Below, piece after piece: positions 26,777 through 34,952 of a DNA stretch of 43,163 bases (positions within the stretch are counted from its first letter, which is position 1; each line of letters begins with the position of its first letter). Source of the stretch: Bacteroidaceae bacterium (GTDB taxonomy: Bacteria; Bacteroidota; Bacteroidia; Bacteroidales; Bacteroidaceae). Below the pieces are notes generated by a model. That model saw only the letters and a list, made by a program, of their open reading frames with translations, did no database searches and was not told the DNA's origin. The DNA is taken from positions 1 to 43,163 of the forward strand of contig JAGCFP010000031.1 in NCBI GenBank assembly GCA_017650045.1. The letters are read 5' to 3'. A program made the translations under genes and the position numbers.

Positions 26777-27394
26777 ATGAGAAAAGTCGTTATATCCTTC
26801 TTCCTCTGCATGCTGGCTGGCATTACGGCCTATGCCCAGCGTACCTACACCCCAGAGCAAGCTCGCCAGTTGTTCGACCAGAAATACGATATGGTCTTCG
26901 GGAGTCAGGGAGCCACCTTGCACTATGCTGTCAATATCATTGGCATCTATAAGACTGAGGGCACCATCTGGTACAAGGGTCAGAAGAGTAAATTTATCGA
27001 TGAGAAATACATCGCTTGGAACGATGGTACTACCTACACCCGTGTGGAGCGCAAGAAGCAGGAAGTGGTAATCTATGGGGCCAATGACGAGGCGCGTGAC
27101 AAGTACGCCACCAAGTTCTCCTTCGAGCCCAACAACTACACCTACGCTGCCTATGAGGAAGGCGACCAACTCATCATCACCCTAAAGGCTAAGAAAGGCG
27201 TGAAAGGCGTGAAAGAAGCCCAGTGCTACATCAACCGTCTGTCGGGCTACCCTGAGGGGGTGCGGGTGAAGGTATTTATCTTCTCCACCACCATCAAGAT
27301 TACCAATTTCCAGAGTGGGGGCATCAGTGACGACCTCTTCGTCTTCCCTCGCCAAACCTATGCTGACTATACTTACGTGGATAATCGCAAGTGA
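26777..27394 (+). CDS. LolA-like outer-membrane lipoprotein carrier family protein
   Basis: A 205-residue protein with a signal peptide (MRKVVISFFLCMLAGITAYAQ). The pattern ATLHYAVNIIGIYKTEGTIWYKGQKSKF, followed by strands each ending in charged residues and a final DDLFVFPRQTYADYTYVDNRK, resembles Bacteroidetes LolA-like proteins, which commonly close with a FxF...YPxVEVIDLR-like strand. Such proteins bind lipid or lipoprotein acyl chains in the periplasm. It is flanked by small exported proteins of unknown role. The match is by pattern only; DUF4412-like families are an alternative. Confidence 0.6.
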   Translation: MRKVVISFFLCMLAGITAYAQRTYTPEQARQLFDQKYDMVFGSQGATLHYAVNIIGIYKTEGTIWYKGQKSKFIDEKYIAWNDGTTYTRVERKKQEVVIYGANDEARDKYATKFSFEPNNYTYAAYEEGDQLIITLKAKKGVKGVKEAQCYINRLSGYPEGVRVKVFIFSTTIKITNFQSGGISDDLFVFPRQTYADYTYVDNRK

Positions 27395-27415
27395 AAGGCC
27401 AATGAAACATCTTCG

Positions 27416-27961
27416 TCATTGTAGTGCATTGAATAGATGTGCCGCTTGTTTCTGTATGCTCTCGCCCTCGGAGTTTTGTAGTTGGTAGCACAGTCCCATG
27501 CCCGCTTGGCCATGCTTGAAGTTAACGTATAATTGTGATAACGGATGATGGCTCAGGTACTCCAGTTGTGCCAGACTGAGCCTGATGGAGCAGTTCACCA
27601 CCCAGATGCCGTTAGCCTGCTCAGGATGGGTAAACGAGCTTAATTCCAAGATGTTTTCAGGCTTAATGGGCAGTCGCTTCACTTGGTCCTCCAGAAACAC
27701 CAGCATCAGCGAGCTGTGCCCCTCTTCAAAGTCGTAGGGCGTGGTGGTACCTATGGTGATATTCAAGAAGTTGATGTCACCCTTATCAAAGTGTGCAAAA
27801 CACAGTCCGCACATAGAGAAGCCCTCAGAATCCACCTTGCTCACCTCGTTGGAGAGGTTGGTCATGCGGGTGATTTGGTAACCATCCTCATTGAACAGCT
27901 GCGCTTGCATGGAGAGCGGCAGGCAGAGCAGCAGGAGCATCCATATCGTTTTCTTCATCAT
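27416..27961 (-). CDS. Exported protein of unknown function
   Basis: A 181-residue protein starting MMKKTIWMLLLLCLPLSMQAQ, a signal peptide. The frame is open further upstream to 28102, but that region contains a consensus promoter (28004-28034), so the start at 27961 (or the next ATG at 27958) is preferred. The mature chain (YQITRMTNLSNEVSKVDSEGFSMCGLCFAHFDKGDINFLNITIGTT, then a beta-rich domain ending GLCYQLQNSEGESIQKQAAHLFNAL) shows alternating strands and a CGLC motif. I do not recognise the family. It is monocistronic and convergent with the LolA-like gene, 21 bp apart. Confidence 0.75.
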   Translation of the reverse strand: MMKKTIWMLLLLCLPLSMQAQLFNEDGYQITRMTNLSNEVSKVDSEGFSMCGLCFAHFDKGDINFLNITIGTTTPYDFEEGHSSLMLVFLEDQVKRLPIKPENILELSSFTHPEQANGIWVVNCSIRLSLAQLEYLSHHPLSQLYVNFKHGQAGMGLCYQLQNSEGESIQKQAAHLFNALQ

Positions 27962-28003
27962 AGTCACTTCACATTTCTTGGCCCTATACCACAGGTGCCA
28001 CTG

Positions 28004-28034
28004 CAAAGATAGTGATAGACGGTAGATTACCAAA
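28004..28034 (-). promoter_or_regulatory. Consensus promoter for the exported protein gene
   Basis: On the minus strand, TTTG (28031-28034), 19 nt, TATCTTTG (28004-28011): a full consensus match that also fixes the downstream start codon choice. Confidence 0.75.
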
Positions 28035-28270
28035 GCACATTCCCATTTTTTAACACACAGCAGGGCAATCCCAGCGCTGTGGCTAATCGCTACGCCATAC
28101 ACGGACTTACTATCACATATTCTTTATCTATTCATAATCAGCATATTAGGATTTCGAGCGCTTACTATTTCTGATACCCCTGTCTTACTTACCCTTGCCC
28201 TAAAATAAATAATGAGGTACTTTTATACAAGTTATAAAGCCTGAAGAAAACTCAAAATTATATTAGGTAT

Positions 28271-31200
28271 ATGTTGGTAAAGAAAATCTTTTCTGTAGCA
28301 GCTGCATTGCTTTTAGCTTGCTCCTGCAGCGCTCCCCAAGACTCTCTGGACGATCTCCAGAAAGGGTGGGAGAATCCCCCTCTGAGTGCCCGCAATCGCG
28401 TATGGTGGCACTGGATGAATGGTAACATCACTAAGGATGGTATCCTGAAAGACCTTCAGTGGATGAAAGACACCCGTCAGGGTGGCGTACACAATTTCGA
28501 TGCTGCACTGGGTACACCCACTGTTGTTGAGAAGCGTCTCATTTATATGGACGAAGGTTGGCAAGATGCCTTTGCCTACGCTGTGAAAGTGGCCGATTCT
28601 TTAGGCTTGGAGTTCACTGTGGCTTCTGCTCCAGGATGGAGCTCTACAGGCGGCCCTTGGGTAAGCGAGAAAGACGCTATGAAGAAGTTGGTCTGGAGTC
28701 AGACTTATGTCTCTGGAGCAGTTGATATGATGCTTCCTGAACCCCCACACACCACAGGTGCCTTCCTCGATGGAGCCCCTGCTGGTCGTGGTGAAGCAGG
28801 CACAGGCTATGAGTATTACGAAGATATCGCTGTGATTGCTGTGAAGCAGCCCGCAGGTCGTCAGAGTACCGCAGAGATGGGTGCTAAGGTCACCTCCAGT
28901 GGAGGCCGTTTCACGCTGGAGCAGCTCACCAATGGCAGCCTCGCAGATGCTGTGATGCTCCCTCGTGATGATAGGGCAGGCTTTGCCTGGATTCAGTTTG
29001 AATACTCAGAACCCGTCACCATCAAGTCCATCAAGATGGTAGGCGCAGGAGCAGGTACCCAGCTCGAATCCAGCAATGATGGCAAGACCTTCACCCCTGT
29101 ATGCGATGTGCGTGGGGGCAGCCTATCACAAGTCACCCTGAGCGTTCCTGCCACTACCGCTAAGTATTTCCGCGTGCGTGTGGCCAATCCTCGTGCTGCT
29201 GGCGGAGGTTTCTTCGGAATGGGAGGCGGGCCTTCTGCCCCTCCTGCAGGCACCATGATTGCAGAATTGGAGCTTTACCCATATTCTATGGTACATCGCT
29301 TCGAGGATAAAGCAGCCTTCTCTTCTGCTTCCAACCTCACAGCTCAGCCTACGCCAGCTACAGAGGGTGAAGTCTTCCCTTCTGCTGACGATGTGGTGGA
29401 TGTGACTTCCTACTACCAGAACGGAAAACTCATTTGGAATGCCCCAGAAGGAGAGTGGAAGATCCTCCGCTTCGGATGGTCGCTCACTGGTAAGCAGAAC
29501 CATCCAGCACCTTTGGAGGCCACAGGTCTGGAAGTCGATAAGCTCGATCCAGAGGCTTGGACACGCTATTTCCACACCTACCTTGATATGTATAAGAAAG
29601 CCTCTGGCGGGCTGATGGGTCAGCAGGGTGTGCAGTATGTGCTGACAGACAGCTACGAGGCTGAGTGTGAGAACTGGACGCCAGCGATGTTCCAGGAGTT
29701 TCAGAGTCGTAGGGGATACGACCTCAAGAACTGGCTCCCCGTGCTTGCAGGTGAGGTCATTGGCTCACCTACACAGAGTGACGCCTTCCTCTTCGACTGG
29801 CGCACCACCATTGGTGAGTTGATAGCTGATAACTACACCCTGCTTTCTAAGATTGCCAAAGAAGAATATGGCATGAAGGGCCGCTATACAGAGAGTCATG
29901 AAGGAGGGCGTGCCTATGTGGGTGACGGTATGGACCTGAAAGCCACAGCAGAAGTGCCTATGAGCGCTATGTGGGTCACAGCCCCTTGGGTACCTGTAAA
30001 TCCTGATGGTACGCCCGATATGAGTGTGTATGATGCTGACGATAAGGAGTCAGCCTCTGTGGCACACATCTACGGACAGAACATCGCAGCTGCAGAGTCT
30101 ATGACGGCTCCAGGCGGAGGCGGAAAGTCCTATTCCTACTATCCAGGCAACCTGAAATATGTGGCCGATCGTGAGCTCTCCAATGGTATCAATCGTTTCG
30201 TGATTCATGAGAGTGCCCACCAGCCCGATGATGTGCACGTGCCAGGTATGTCCCTCGGAGGCATAGGGCAGTGGTTCAACCGTCACGACAGTTGGGCACC
30301 TATGGCAGGCATCTGGGCCGACTATATGTCGCGCAGCAGCTTCATGCTGCAGGCAGGTAAGAACGTGGCAGATATCCTCTACTACTATGGCGAGGATGCC
30401 AATGTGACCTCTGTCTTCAATCGTGCTCCCTCTATCCCTGCGGGCTACCAGTGGGATTACCTCAATCCCGATGGATTGCTGAACCACATTTCCTATACGA
30501 AGGGACAGCTTCTCTCTACAGGTGGCACCACCTACAAGGTGATTTGGATGGATCGTAACGTCGATGTGATGTCCCTGCCTGTACTGCGTAAGATTGCCTC
30601 TCTGGTGAATGCAGGTGCTTGGGTAGGTGGTGTGCGTCCTACGCGTTCTGCCTCCCTCACAGACGATTCTGCAGAGTTCCAATCCCTCGTAGCCGATATC
30701 TGGGACAGCGGCAGAAAGAATGTGGTAGAGACCAAAGAACTCTCCGAGCTTCTCAATGCAGCAGGTGTGGCTACAGACGTCAATATCCCTGCAGGCTATA
30801 AGTTCCTCCACCGCACCCTTCCAGGTACGGAGATCTACTGGGTGAACAAGCCCGCACGCGACTATCAGACCGTCACCCTTTCCTTCCGCGTCAGTGGTCT
30901 GAAGCCTATGCTCTGGCACCCCGACAGCGGACTGCAGGAAGAGGTATCTTATGCCCAGAAAGACGGTCGCACGGAAGTCACCCTGAACCTTGTGCCAGAC
31001 GATGCTGTGTTTGTAGTCTTCGCAGGTAAAGCTGCTAAGGAATACACCAAACCCGCAGAAACGAAGAAGAGCGAGCAGACTCTGGAAGGTCCTTGGATTG
31101 TAAGTTTCCAAGAGAAGCGTGGAGCCCCTGCATCTGCTGAGTTTGCTACGCTTGAGAGCTATACAGAGTCCACAGATCCTGGCATTAAGTACTTCTCAGG

Positions 31201-31534
31201 AATCGCCAATTATGCCAAGACAATTGACGCATCATCAGAAGGGAAGATGGTGCTTGATTTGGGTCGTGTGGCCGATCTGGCAGAAGTCTATGTGAACGGA
31301 GAGTACTGTGGAACTGCCTGGAAAGAGCCTTATCAGGTGGATATCACTCAGGCTGTCAAGCCTGGCAAGAACCTCTTAGAAGTGAAGGTAGCTAACGTAT
31401 GGGTGAACCGTCTCATTGGCGATGAGCAGCCTGGGGCAGAGCGCATTGGCTGGACCGACTCTCGTGGTTTCAACGGCAGTGAACCTCTGCAGCCAGCAGG
31501 TTTGCTGGGCCCAGTGAGGGTGGTGAACTATTGA
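28271..31534 (+). CDS. Alpha-L-rhamnosidase, GH106 family lipoprotein
   Basis: A 1087-residue protein with a lipoprotein signal (SVAAALLLACSC, Cys near 17 or 19). The N-terminal part of the catalytic region carries the GH106 hallmark NRVWWHWMNGNITKDGILKDLQWMKDTRQGGVHNFD. Further family segments are FTVASAPGWSSTGGPWV, VQYVLTDSYEAECENWTPAMF, TESHEGGRAYVGDGMDLK, FVIHESAHQPDDVHVPGMSLG and GIWADYMSRSSFMLQ. An internal carbohydrate-binding-like insert (about 240-335) is Gly/Ala-rich. The C-terminus is a GH2-like sugar-binding sandwich (about 975-1087). GH106 enzymes remove rhamnose from rhamnogalacturonan. A DUF6377-type regulator gene follows 92 nt later with its own promoter. No SusC/SusD pair is adjacent and no consensus promoter is visible in the 310 bp upstream. 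Confidence 0.92.
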   Translation: MLVKKIFSVAAALLLACSCSAPQDSLDDLQKGWENPPLSARNRVWWHWMNGNITKDGILKDLQWMKDTRQGGVHNFDAALGTPTVVEKRLIYMDEGWQDAFAYAVKVADSLGLEFTVASAPGWSSTGGPWVSEKDAMKKLVWSQTYVSGAVDMMLPEPPHTTGAFLDGAPAGRGEAGTGYEYYEDIAVIAVKQPAGRQSTAEMGAKVTSSGGRFTLEQLTNGSLADAVMLPRDDRAGFAWIQFEYSEPVTIKSIKMVGAGAGTQLESSNDGKTFTPVCDVRGGSLSQVTLSVPATTAKYFRVRVANPRAAGGGFFGMGGGPSAPPAGTMIAELELYPYSMVHRFEDKAAFSSASNLTAQPTPATEGEVFPSADDVVDVTSYYQNGKLIWNAPEGEWKILRFGWSLTGKQNHPAPLEATGLEVDKLDPEAWTRYFHTYLDMYKKASGGLMGQQGVQYVLTDSYEAECENWTPAMFQEFQSRRGYDLKNWLPVLAGEVIGSPTQSDAFLFDWRTTIGELIADNYTLLSKIAKEEYGMKGRYTESHEGGRAYVGDGMDLKATAEVPMSAMWVTAPWVPVNPDGTPDMSVYDADDKESASVAHIYGQNIAAAESMTAPGGGGKSYSYYPGNLKYVADRELSNGINRFVIHESAHQPDDVHVPGMSLGGIGQWFNRHDSWAPMAGIWADYMSRSSFMLQAGKNVADILYYYGEDANVTSVFNRAPSIPAGYQWDYLNPDGLLNHISYTKGQLLSTGGTTYKVIWMDRNVDVMSLPVLRKIASLVNAGAWVGGVRPTRSASLTDDSAEFQSLVADIWDSGRKNVVETKELSELLNAAGVATDVNIPAGYKFLHRTLPGTEIYWVNKPARDYQTVTLSFRVSGLKPMLWHPDSGLQEEVSYAQKDGRTEVTLNLVPDDAVFVVFAGKAAKEYTKPAETKKSEQTLEGPWIVSFQEKRGAPASAEFATLESYTESTDPGIKYFSGIANYAKTIDASSEGKMVLDLGRVADLAEVYVNGEYCGTAWKEPYQVDITQAVKPGKNLLEVKVANVWVNRLIGDEQPGAERIGWTDSRGFNGSEPLQPAGLLGPVRVVNY

Positions 31535-31564
31535 TGAGTAAACATAAATTATTTGTCTCATATT

Positions 31565-31595
31565 CTTGACTATTTCACAAAAGTACGTACCTTTG
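31565..31595 (+). promoter_or_regulatory. Promoter of the DUF6377-type regulator gene
   Basis: CTTG (31565-31568), 19 nt, TACCTTTG (31588-31595). The -7 is perfect and the -33 has one mismatch. Confidence 0.6.
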
Positions 31596-31626
31596 CGTAT
31601 ACTTCTGAAAAGCACCAGTCAGGAAT

Positions 31627-33306
31627 ATGAGACGTTTTTTTACCTATATCCTTATCCTCTTCGTTGCCCTGCGGGCAGCAGGCAGCGTGCCAGCCAAGTA
31701 CCAATCTTACTTGGCGATGGTAGATTCCGCCTTACAGCATCAACATGAATACGTCGCTCAACTCGAAGAACAGATCAGCGTGTTGCGCAGCCAGCTCCGC
31801 ACTACAGTAGGCGATGAGCAGCGCTATGTGCTGTGCGACCTGCTTTCACAGAAGTTCTACTACCTCAACAGCGACTCCGCCCTCTATTACCTCGCTCAGA
31901 AAGAAGTCCTCGCAGAGAAATACCAGCGAGCCGATTGGAAGAACGAGGTGCTGCTCTCACGTGGCAACCTCAACACCCAGATAGGCCTGCTCACCAGAGG
32001 CGAAGAAGACCTGAGCACCATCCGTCCGCAGGAACTGACAGACAATCAGAAAGGCCGTTATTACTCCATGCTCATCTTCCAAGAGACACAGAAGTCCAGG
32101 CTCTCTGGCACCCCCTCGCAGCTCTCTACACAGCTCACAGACAGCCTGAAGAAATACGCCCCCTTTGGCGATGAAATGGTTCAGTATTGGTCGATGTTCT
32201 TCACCTACCAGGAACCCGATCGCAACGAACGGCTCATCTCCACCATCACGCAGATCTACCAACATCAGCATCAGGAACAGAGCCCCCTCAGCGGACGTTC
32301 AGCAGTGATGGCGGCCAACAATTATAGGACGGTTGGTGATGAAGACCGCTGGATGGAGTACCTCTGTCGCTCCGCAGCCGACAACATCAGCTTCATCAAT
32401 CGCGACCACAGCGCCCTGCTCAGCCTGATATCCTACCTCATAGAGCAAGACGATGTAGAGCGTGCCTACCGCTATATGGACTACATCATGCAGGTGCAGC
32501 AAGAGTACCCCGACAATGTGCGCTCCTCCCAGATGGGCCAATATATGGAGCAGATCTACACGGCCACCCAGCGCCTCACGGAGCGTCAGCAGCGCCTCAC
32601 GCGCCAGTACCTCTACGCCCTCGTAGCCCTACTGTTGGTGCTTCTTGCAGCCCTCTTCTTCTTGGTTCGCTCCCTGCGTCGCCAACGTCGTCAGCAGGCA
32701 GCCATTAGTGAGACCAATGCCCAGCTCAGCGAGAGTATCACCCGCCTCACGGAGACCCAGTACCAACTGCAGGAAAGCCATCAACAAGTCAGCGAGGTGA
32801 ACCGCCAGTTGGGTGCTGCCAACTACATCAAGGAGCAGTACATCGGCTCCTTGTTCTCCACCTGCTCCGAGTATATCAACAAGCTCGACAGCTTCCGTCA
32901 GGACATCAACCGCAAGCTCAAGGCAGGGCAGGTAGAAGACGTGCTGCGCCAGACGCGGGCCGACAACAGCCAGACGCGTGAAGAAGTGAAGGAGCTCAAC
33001 AAGACCTTCGATGCCACCTTCCTCTCCATCTACCCCGACTTCGTGGCCGACTTCCAGACGCTGCTCAATGACGATGAACCCCTCGCCACCCCGAAGAACG
33101 GCCTGAACACCGAGCTGCGCATCTTCGCCCTCGTGTGGCTGGGCATCAGCAGCAGCGTGAAGATAGCCGAGCTGCTCCACCTCTCCACGCAGACCGTCTA
33201 TAATGCCCGTCAGAAGATGCGCTCCCGTAGCCTGCAGCCCTGTGCCACAGCCGAGGAGTTCGCAGCCATCGTGCAGGCATTGGGTAGGGGCAAGATCGTA
33301 GGATAA
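31627..33306 (+). CDS. Membrane-anchored DUF6377-type transcriptional regulator
   Basis: A 559-residue protein. After a signal peptide, residues 25-320 form a helical, TPR-like sensor domain that I place in the DUF6377 type (YLAMVDSALQHQHEYVAQLEEQISVLR, YLNSDSALYYLAQKEVLAEKY). One transmembrane helix follows (about 328-348, YLYALVALLLVLLAALFFLV), then a cytoplasmic coiled coil (about 355-400) and a C-terminal DNA-binding domain with a helix-turn-helix near 501-530 (LVWLGISSSVKIAELLHLSTQTVYNARQKMRSRS). Such proteins usually sit next to polysaccharide utilisation genes; here the target is likely the adjacent GH106 gene. Base composition is clearly GC-richer than its neighbours. Confidence 0.87.
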   Translation: MRRFFTYILILFVALRAAGSVPAKYQSYLAMVDSALQHQHEYVAQLEEQISVLRSQLRTTVGDEQRYVLCDLLSQKFYYLNSDSALYYLAQKEVLAEKYQRADWKNEVLLSRGNLNTQIGLLTRGEEDLSTIRPQELTDNQKGRYYSMLIFQETQKSRLSGTPSQLSTQLTDSLKKYAPFGDEMVQYWSMFFTYQEPDRNERLISTITQIYQHQHQEQSPLSGRSAVMAANNYRTVGDEDRWMEYLCRSAADNISFINRDHSALLSLISYLIEQDDVERAYRYMDYIMQVQQEYPDNVRSSQMGQYMEQIYTATQRLTERQQRLTRQYLYALVALLLVLLAALFFLVRSLRRQRRQQAAISETNAQLSESITRLTETQYQLQESHQQVSEVNRQLGAANYIKEQYIGSLFSTCSEYINKLDSFRQDINRKLKAGQVEDVLRQTRADNSQTREEVKELNKTFDATFLSIYPDFVADFQTLLNDDEPLATPKNGLNTELRIFALVWLGISSSVKIAELLHLSTQTVYNARQKMRSRSLQPCATAEEFAAIVQALGRGKIVG

Positions 33307-33313
33307 TCCATAT

Positions 33314-33348
33314 AATTTTTAATTTTCAATTTTCAATTTTCAATTTAA
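33314..33348. repeat. AATTTTC heptamer tandem repeat
   Basis: Five successive 7-nt units: AATTTTT, three copies of AATTTTC, AATTTAA. It begins a few bases after the stop codon of the regulator gene and ends beside the -7 element of the next gene. Confidence 0.8.
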
Positions 33349-33352
33349 TTCC

Positions 33353-33360
33353 TATCTTTG
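33353..33360 (+). promoter_or_regulatory. -7 element for the small winged-helix gene
   Basis: TATCTTTG matches TAnnTTTG, 25 nt before the start. The -33 position falls in the heptamer repeat and lacks a TTTG. Confidence 0.55.
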
Positions 33361-33385
33361 CAAAGAAACTAAAACGACTTAGATT

Positions 33386-33628
33386 ATGAAAGCATCTGCA
33401 AAAAAGAACCAAGTAAAAGAACTTACTGAACGTCAGAAAGTTATTCTGGAAATCATTGCCCAGAACCCCTTTATCGCAGCTAAGGCTGTGGCTGAAAAGG
33501 TCGCTGCTAAGACCGCTGTGACAGACAAGACCGTGATGAACGACATTACCCGCCTGAAACAGATGGGCATCTTGTCTCGTAAAGGTAGTAAAGATAGTAA
33601 ATGGGTCATCGCAGAAAAGGAAGCTTAA
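33386..33628 (+). CDS. Small winged-helix DNA-binding protein
   Basis: An 80-residue basic protein. ELTERQKVILEIIAQNPFIAAKAVAEKVAAKTAVTDKTVMNDITRLKQMGILSRKGSKDSKWVIAE is a winged helix-turn-helix of the DeoR/MarR-like kind, with a recognition helix around KTVMNDITRLKQMG and a wing at RKGSKDSKWV. There is no effector domain, so it could be a small repressor or a nucleoid-type accessory protein. It is monocistronic with its own terminator. Targets unknown. Confidence 0.82.
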   Translation: MKASAKKNQVKELTERQKVILEIIAQNPFIAAKAVAEKVAAKTAVTDKTVMNDITRLKQMGILSRKGSKDSKWVIAEKEA

Positions 33629-33648
33629 CCATCCTTGTGTCTTAAAAC

Positions 33649-33696
33649 AAGAAAGCCCAATGCAGCGTTATCTTGCAGCATTGGGCTTCTTCTTTT
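33649..33696. terminator. Bidirectional terminator, copy 1 of a near-duplicate pair
   Basis: GCCCAATGC (33655-33663) pairs with GCATTGGGC (33678-33686), with a further GC/GC pair beyond an A-A mismatch, flanked by AAGAAA and TTCTTCTTTT. It separates two convergent genes. A nearly identical hairpin lies at 39087-39134. Confidence 0.88.
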
Positions 33697-33728
33697 ACAT
33701 CAACTTACACTAAGCTCAAAATAACTCT

Positions 33729-34418
33729 TTATTTGAGGAACTGCTCGATGCTCATCCCAGCAGCCAAGCCCTGAATCTCAGGAACCAGACGGGTGAAGTG
33801 TGCAGAAGCAGAGTGAGCGTCGAGTGAAGGTTGGTCTTTCCAAGTTTCATAGATCAGCAGCTCCATAGGGCGCGTCACGCTGGAAAGTATGTCATACTCC
33901 ACTACGCCAGCATCCTTCAGAGAGGCAGCTACCAACTCACGACCCTTAGCAATGATCTGAGCCTTAGAAGCCTCGTCTTTAGCCTGCACGTGGCAGTTGA
34001 TACGAATGGTGGTACCCTTAGCTTCAGGAGTGAGGGCATCGATGCTTAGCTCACCCAGTGCCTGCATCTGTGGAACGATGGTGGTGAAGTGAGAGGTTGC
34101 AGAGTGTGCATCGAGAGATGGCTGGTCTTTCCAAGTTTCATAGATCAGCAACCAGCCCGGACGGGTTTCGCTCTGATACATGTCATACTCCATAGCGCCT
34201 GCATCTTTCAGTGACACAGGGATAAGCTGGCGAGCCAGTTCGATAGCTGCAGGAGCCTTGTCGGCAGTTACTACGAGCGGAGCGTTCAGACGGATGAAAG
34301 CCGGAGCCTCATTGACTGGTTCAGCAGGAGCGGCAGCTTCCTGCTGTGTACCCTTGTTAGAGCAAGCGGTAAAAAAGGCTACGCTCATCAGAGCTACGCC
34401 CATAAAAATTTTCTTCAT
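33729..34418 (-). CDS. Lipoprotein with two tandem ABM (antibiotic biosynthesis monooxygenase-like) domains
   Basis: A 229-residue protein. MKKIFMGVALMSVAFFTAC is a lipoprotein signal (Cys 19), followed by an Ala/Pro/Glu linker. Two ABM domains follow (about 41-130 and 136-225). They share the segments SLKDAG...EYD and LIYETWKDQPSLDAHSA almost exactly. ABM domains form ferredoxin-like dimers; members such as YgiN act on quinols or similar small aromatics, and others have no known activity. Here the tandem pair could form one intramolecular dimer. It is next after the HxlR gene on the same strand, and an HxlR-like inverted repeat (34489-34506) sits at its promoter. Its substrate is unknown. 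Confidence 0.88.
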   Translation of the reverse strand: MKKIFMGVALMSVAFFTACSNKGTQQEAAAPAEPVNEAPAFIRLNAPLVVTADKAPAAIELARQLIPVSLKDAGAMEYDMYQSETRPGWLLIYETWKDQPSLDAHSATSHFTTIVPQMQALGELSIDALTPEAKGTTIRINCHVQAKDEASKAQIIAKGRELVAASLKDAGVVEYDILSSVTRPMELLIYETWKDQPSLDAHSASAHFTRLVPEIQGLAAGMSIEQFLK

Positions 34419-34455
34419 AATCTTTTTTTTTTCAAGTTAATCTATTTTGGTTATG

Positions 34456-34487
34456 CAAATTTAGCAATAATCTTCTTTTTATACAAT
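34456..34487 (-). promoter_or_regulatory. Promoter of the tandem-ABM gene
   Basis: On the minus strand, ATTG (34484-34487), 20 nt, TAAATTTG (34456-34463). The -7 is perfect and the -33 has one mismatch, the same ATTG variant as the promoter of the precursor peptide at 37.3 kb. Confidence 0.6.
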
Positions 34488-34488
34488 A

Positions 34489-34506
34489 ACTTACCAAAGC
34501 GTAAGT
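34489..34506. promoter_or_regulatory. Candidate HxlR operator (ACTTAC-N6-GTAAGT)
   Basis: A perfect 6-bp inverted repeat with a 6-nt spacer (34489-34494 and 34501-34506), 7 of 8 if extended outward. It abuts the -33 element of the ABM gene, in the 150-bp gap directly downstream of the HxlR gene. The placement suits a dimeric regulator; binding by this HxlR protein is inferred. Confidence 0.5.
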
Positions 34507-34568
34507 AAGGTGTATAATTGAAACTATTGGTCAATTACAACGGTTTTTAGCTTTGCCAATCTTGCATT

Positions 34569-34949
34569 TTAATTCTTTTTTCCTTCAGCATACTGTCGCC
34601 TGTCTGTGATGATGGCACTGAAGTTCTCCAGCGACCAGTTTACCAGGTTGTTCAGCAGGGGCATCAGGGAGCCAGAGCGTTCTGTAAGGTTATATTCCAC
34701 ACGCGGAGGAACCTCAGCGAAAGCCGTGCGTCCCACCAGCCCATCGGCCTCCAGATTGCGGAGGGTGAGGGTCAGCATCTTCTCCGAGATGTCGGGGATA
34801 GCCCTTTGCAATTCCTTGAAGCGCAGAGGGGTCTGGGCTCCATCGAGCACCAGAAGGACCAGCAATGTCCACTTGTCGCCTATCCTTGATAAGACATTAC
34901 GGATGGGACATTCAGGAAACAGGGGGTCAATCAGTTGATCTCTAAGCAT
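34569..34949 (-). CDS. HxlR family winged-helix transcriptional regulator
   Basis: A 126-residue protein of usual family length. It shows ECPIRNVLSRIGDKWTLLVLLVL, RFKELQRAIPDISEKMLTLTLRNLEADGLV and the wing EVPPRVEYNLTERSGSLMPLL, all HxlR signatures. C14 just before the first helix is at the position of the redox- or quinone-sensing Cys of relatives such as YodB. It is the last gene of the precursor-peptide operon, starting 3 nt after the dehydrogenase stop. HxlR relatives often repress quinone or aldehyde detoxification genes; the neighbouring quinone-oxidoreductase-type and ABM genes fit that. Effector not known. Confidence 0.93.
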   Translation of the reverse strand: MLRDQLIDPLFPECPIRNVLSRIGDKWTLLVLLVLDGAQTPLRFKELQRAIPDISEKMLTLTLRNLEADGLVGRTAFAEVPPRVEYNLTERSGSLMPLLNNLVNWSLENFSAIITDRRQYAEGKKN

Positions 34950-34952
34950 ATC

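Noticed and set aside
30050-31111. A 353-codon open frame on the minus strand inside the GH106 gene
   Set aside because: It is fully antisense to a clear GH106 coding sequence, its product has no recognisable motif, and codon bias of the sense gene explains the open frame.
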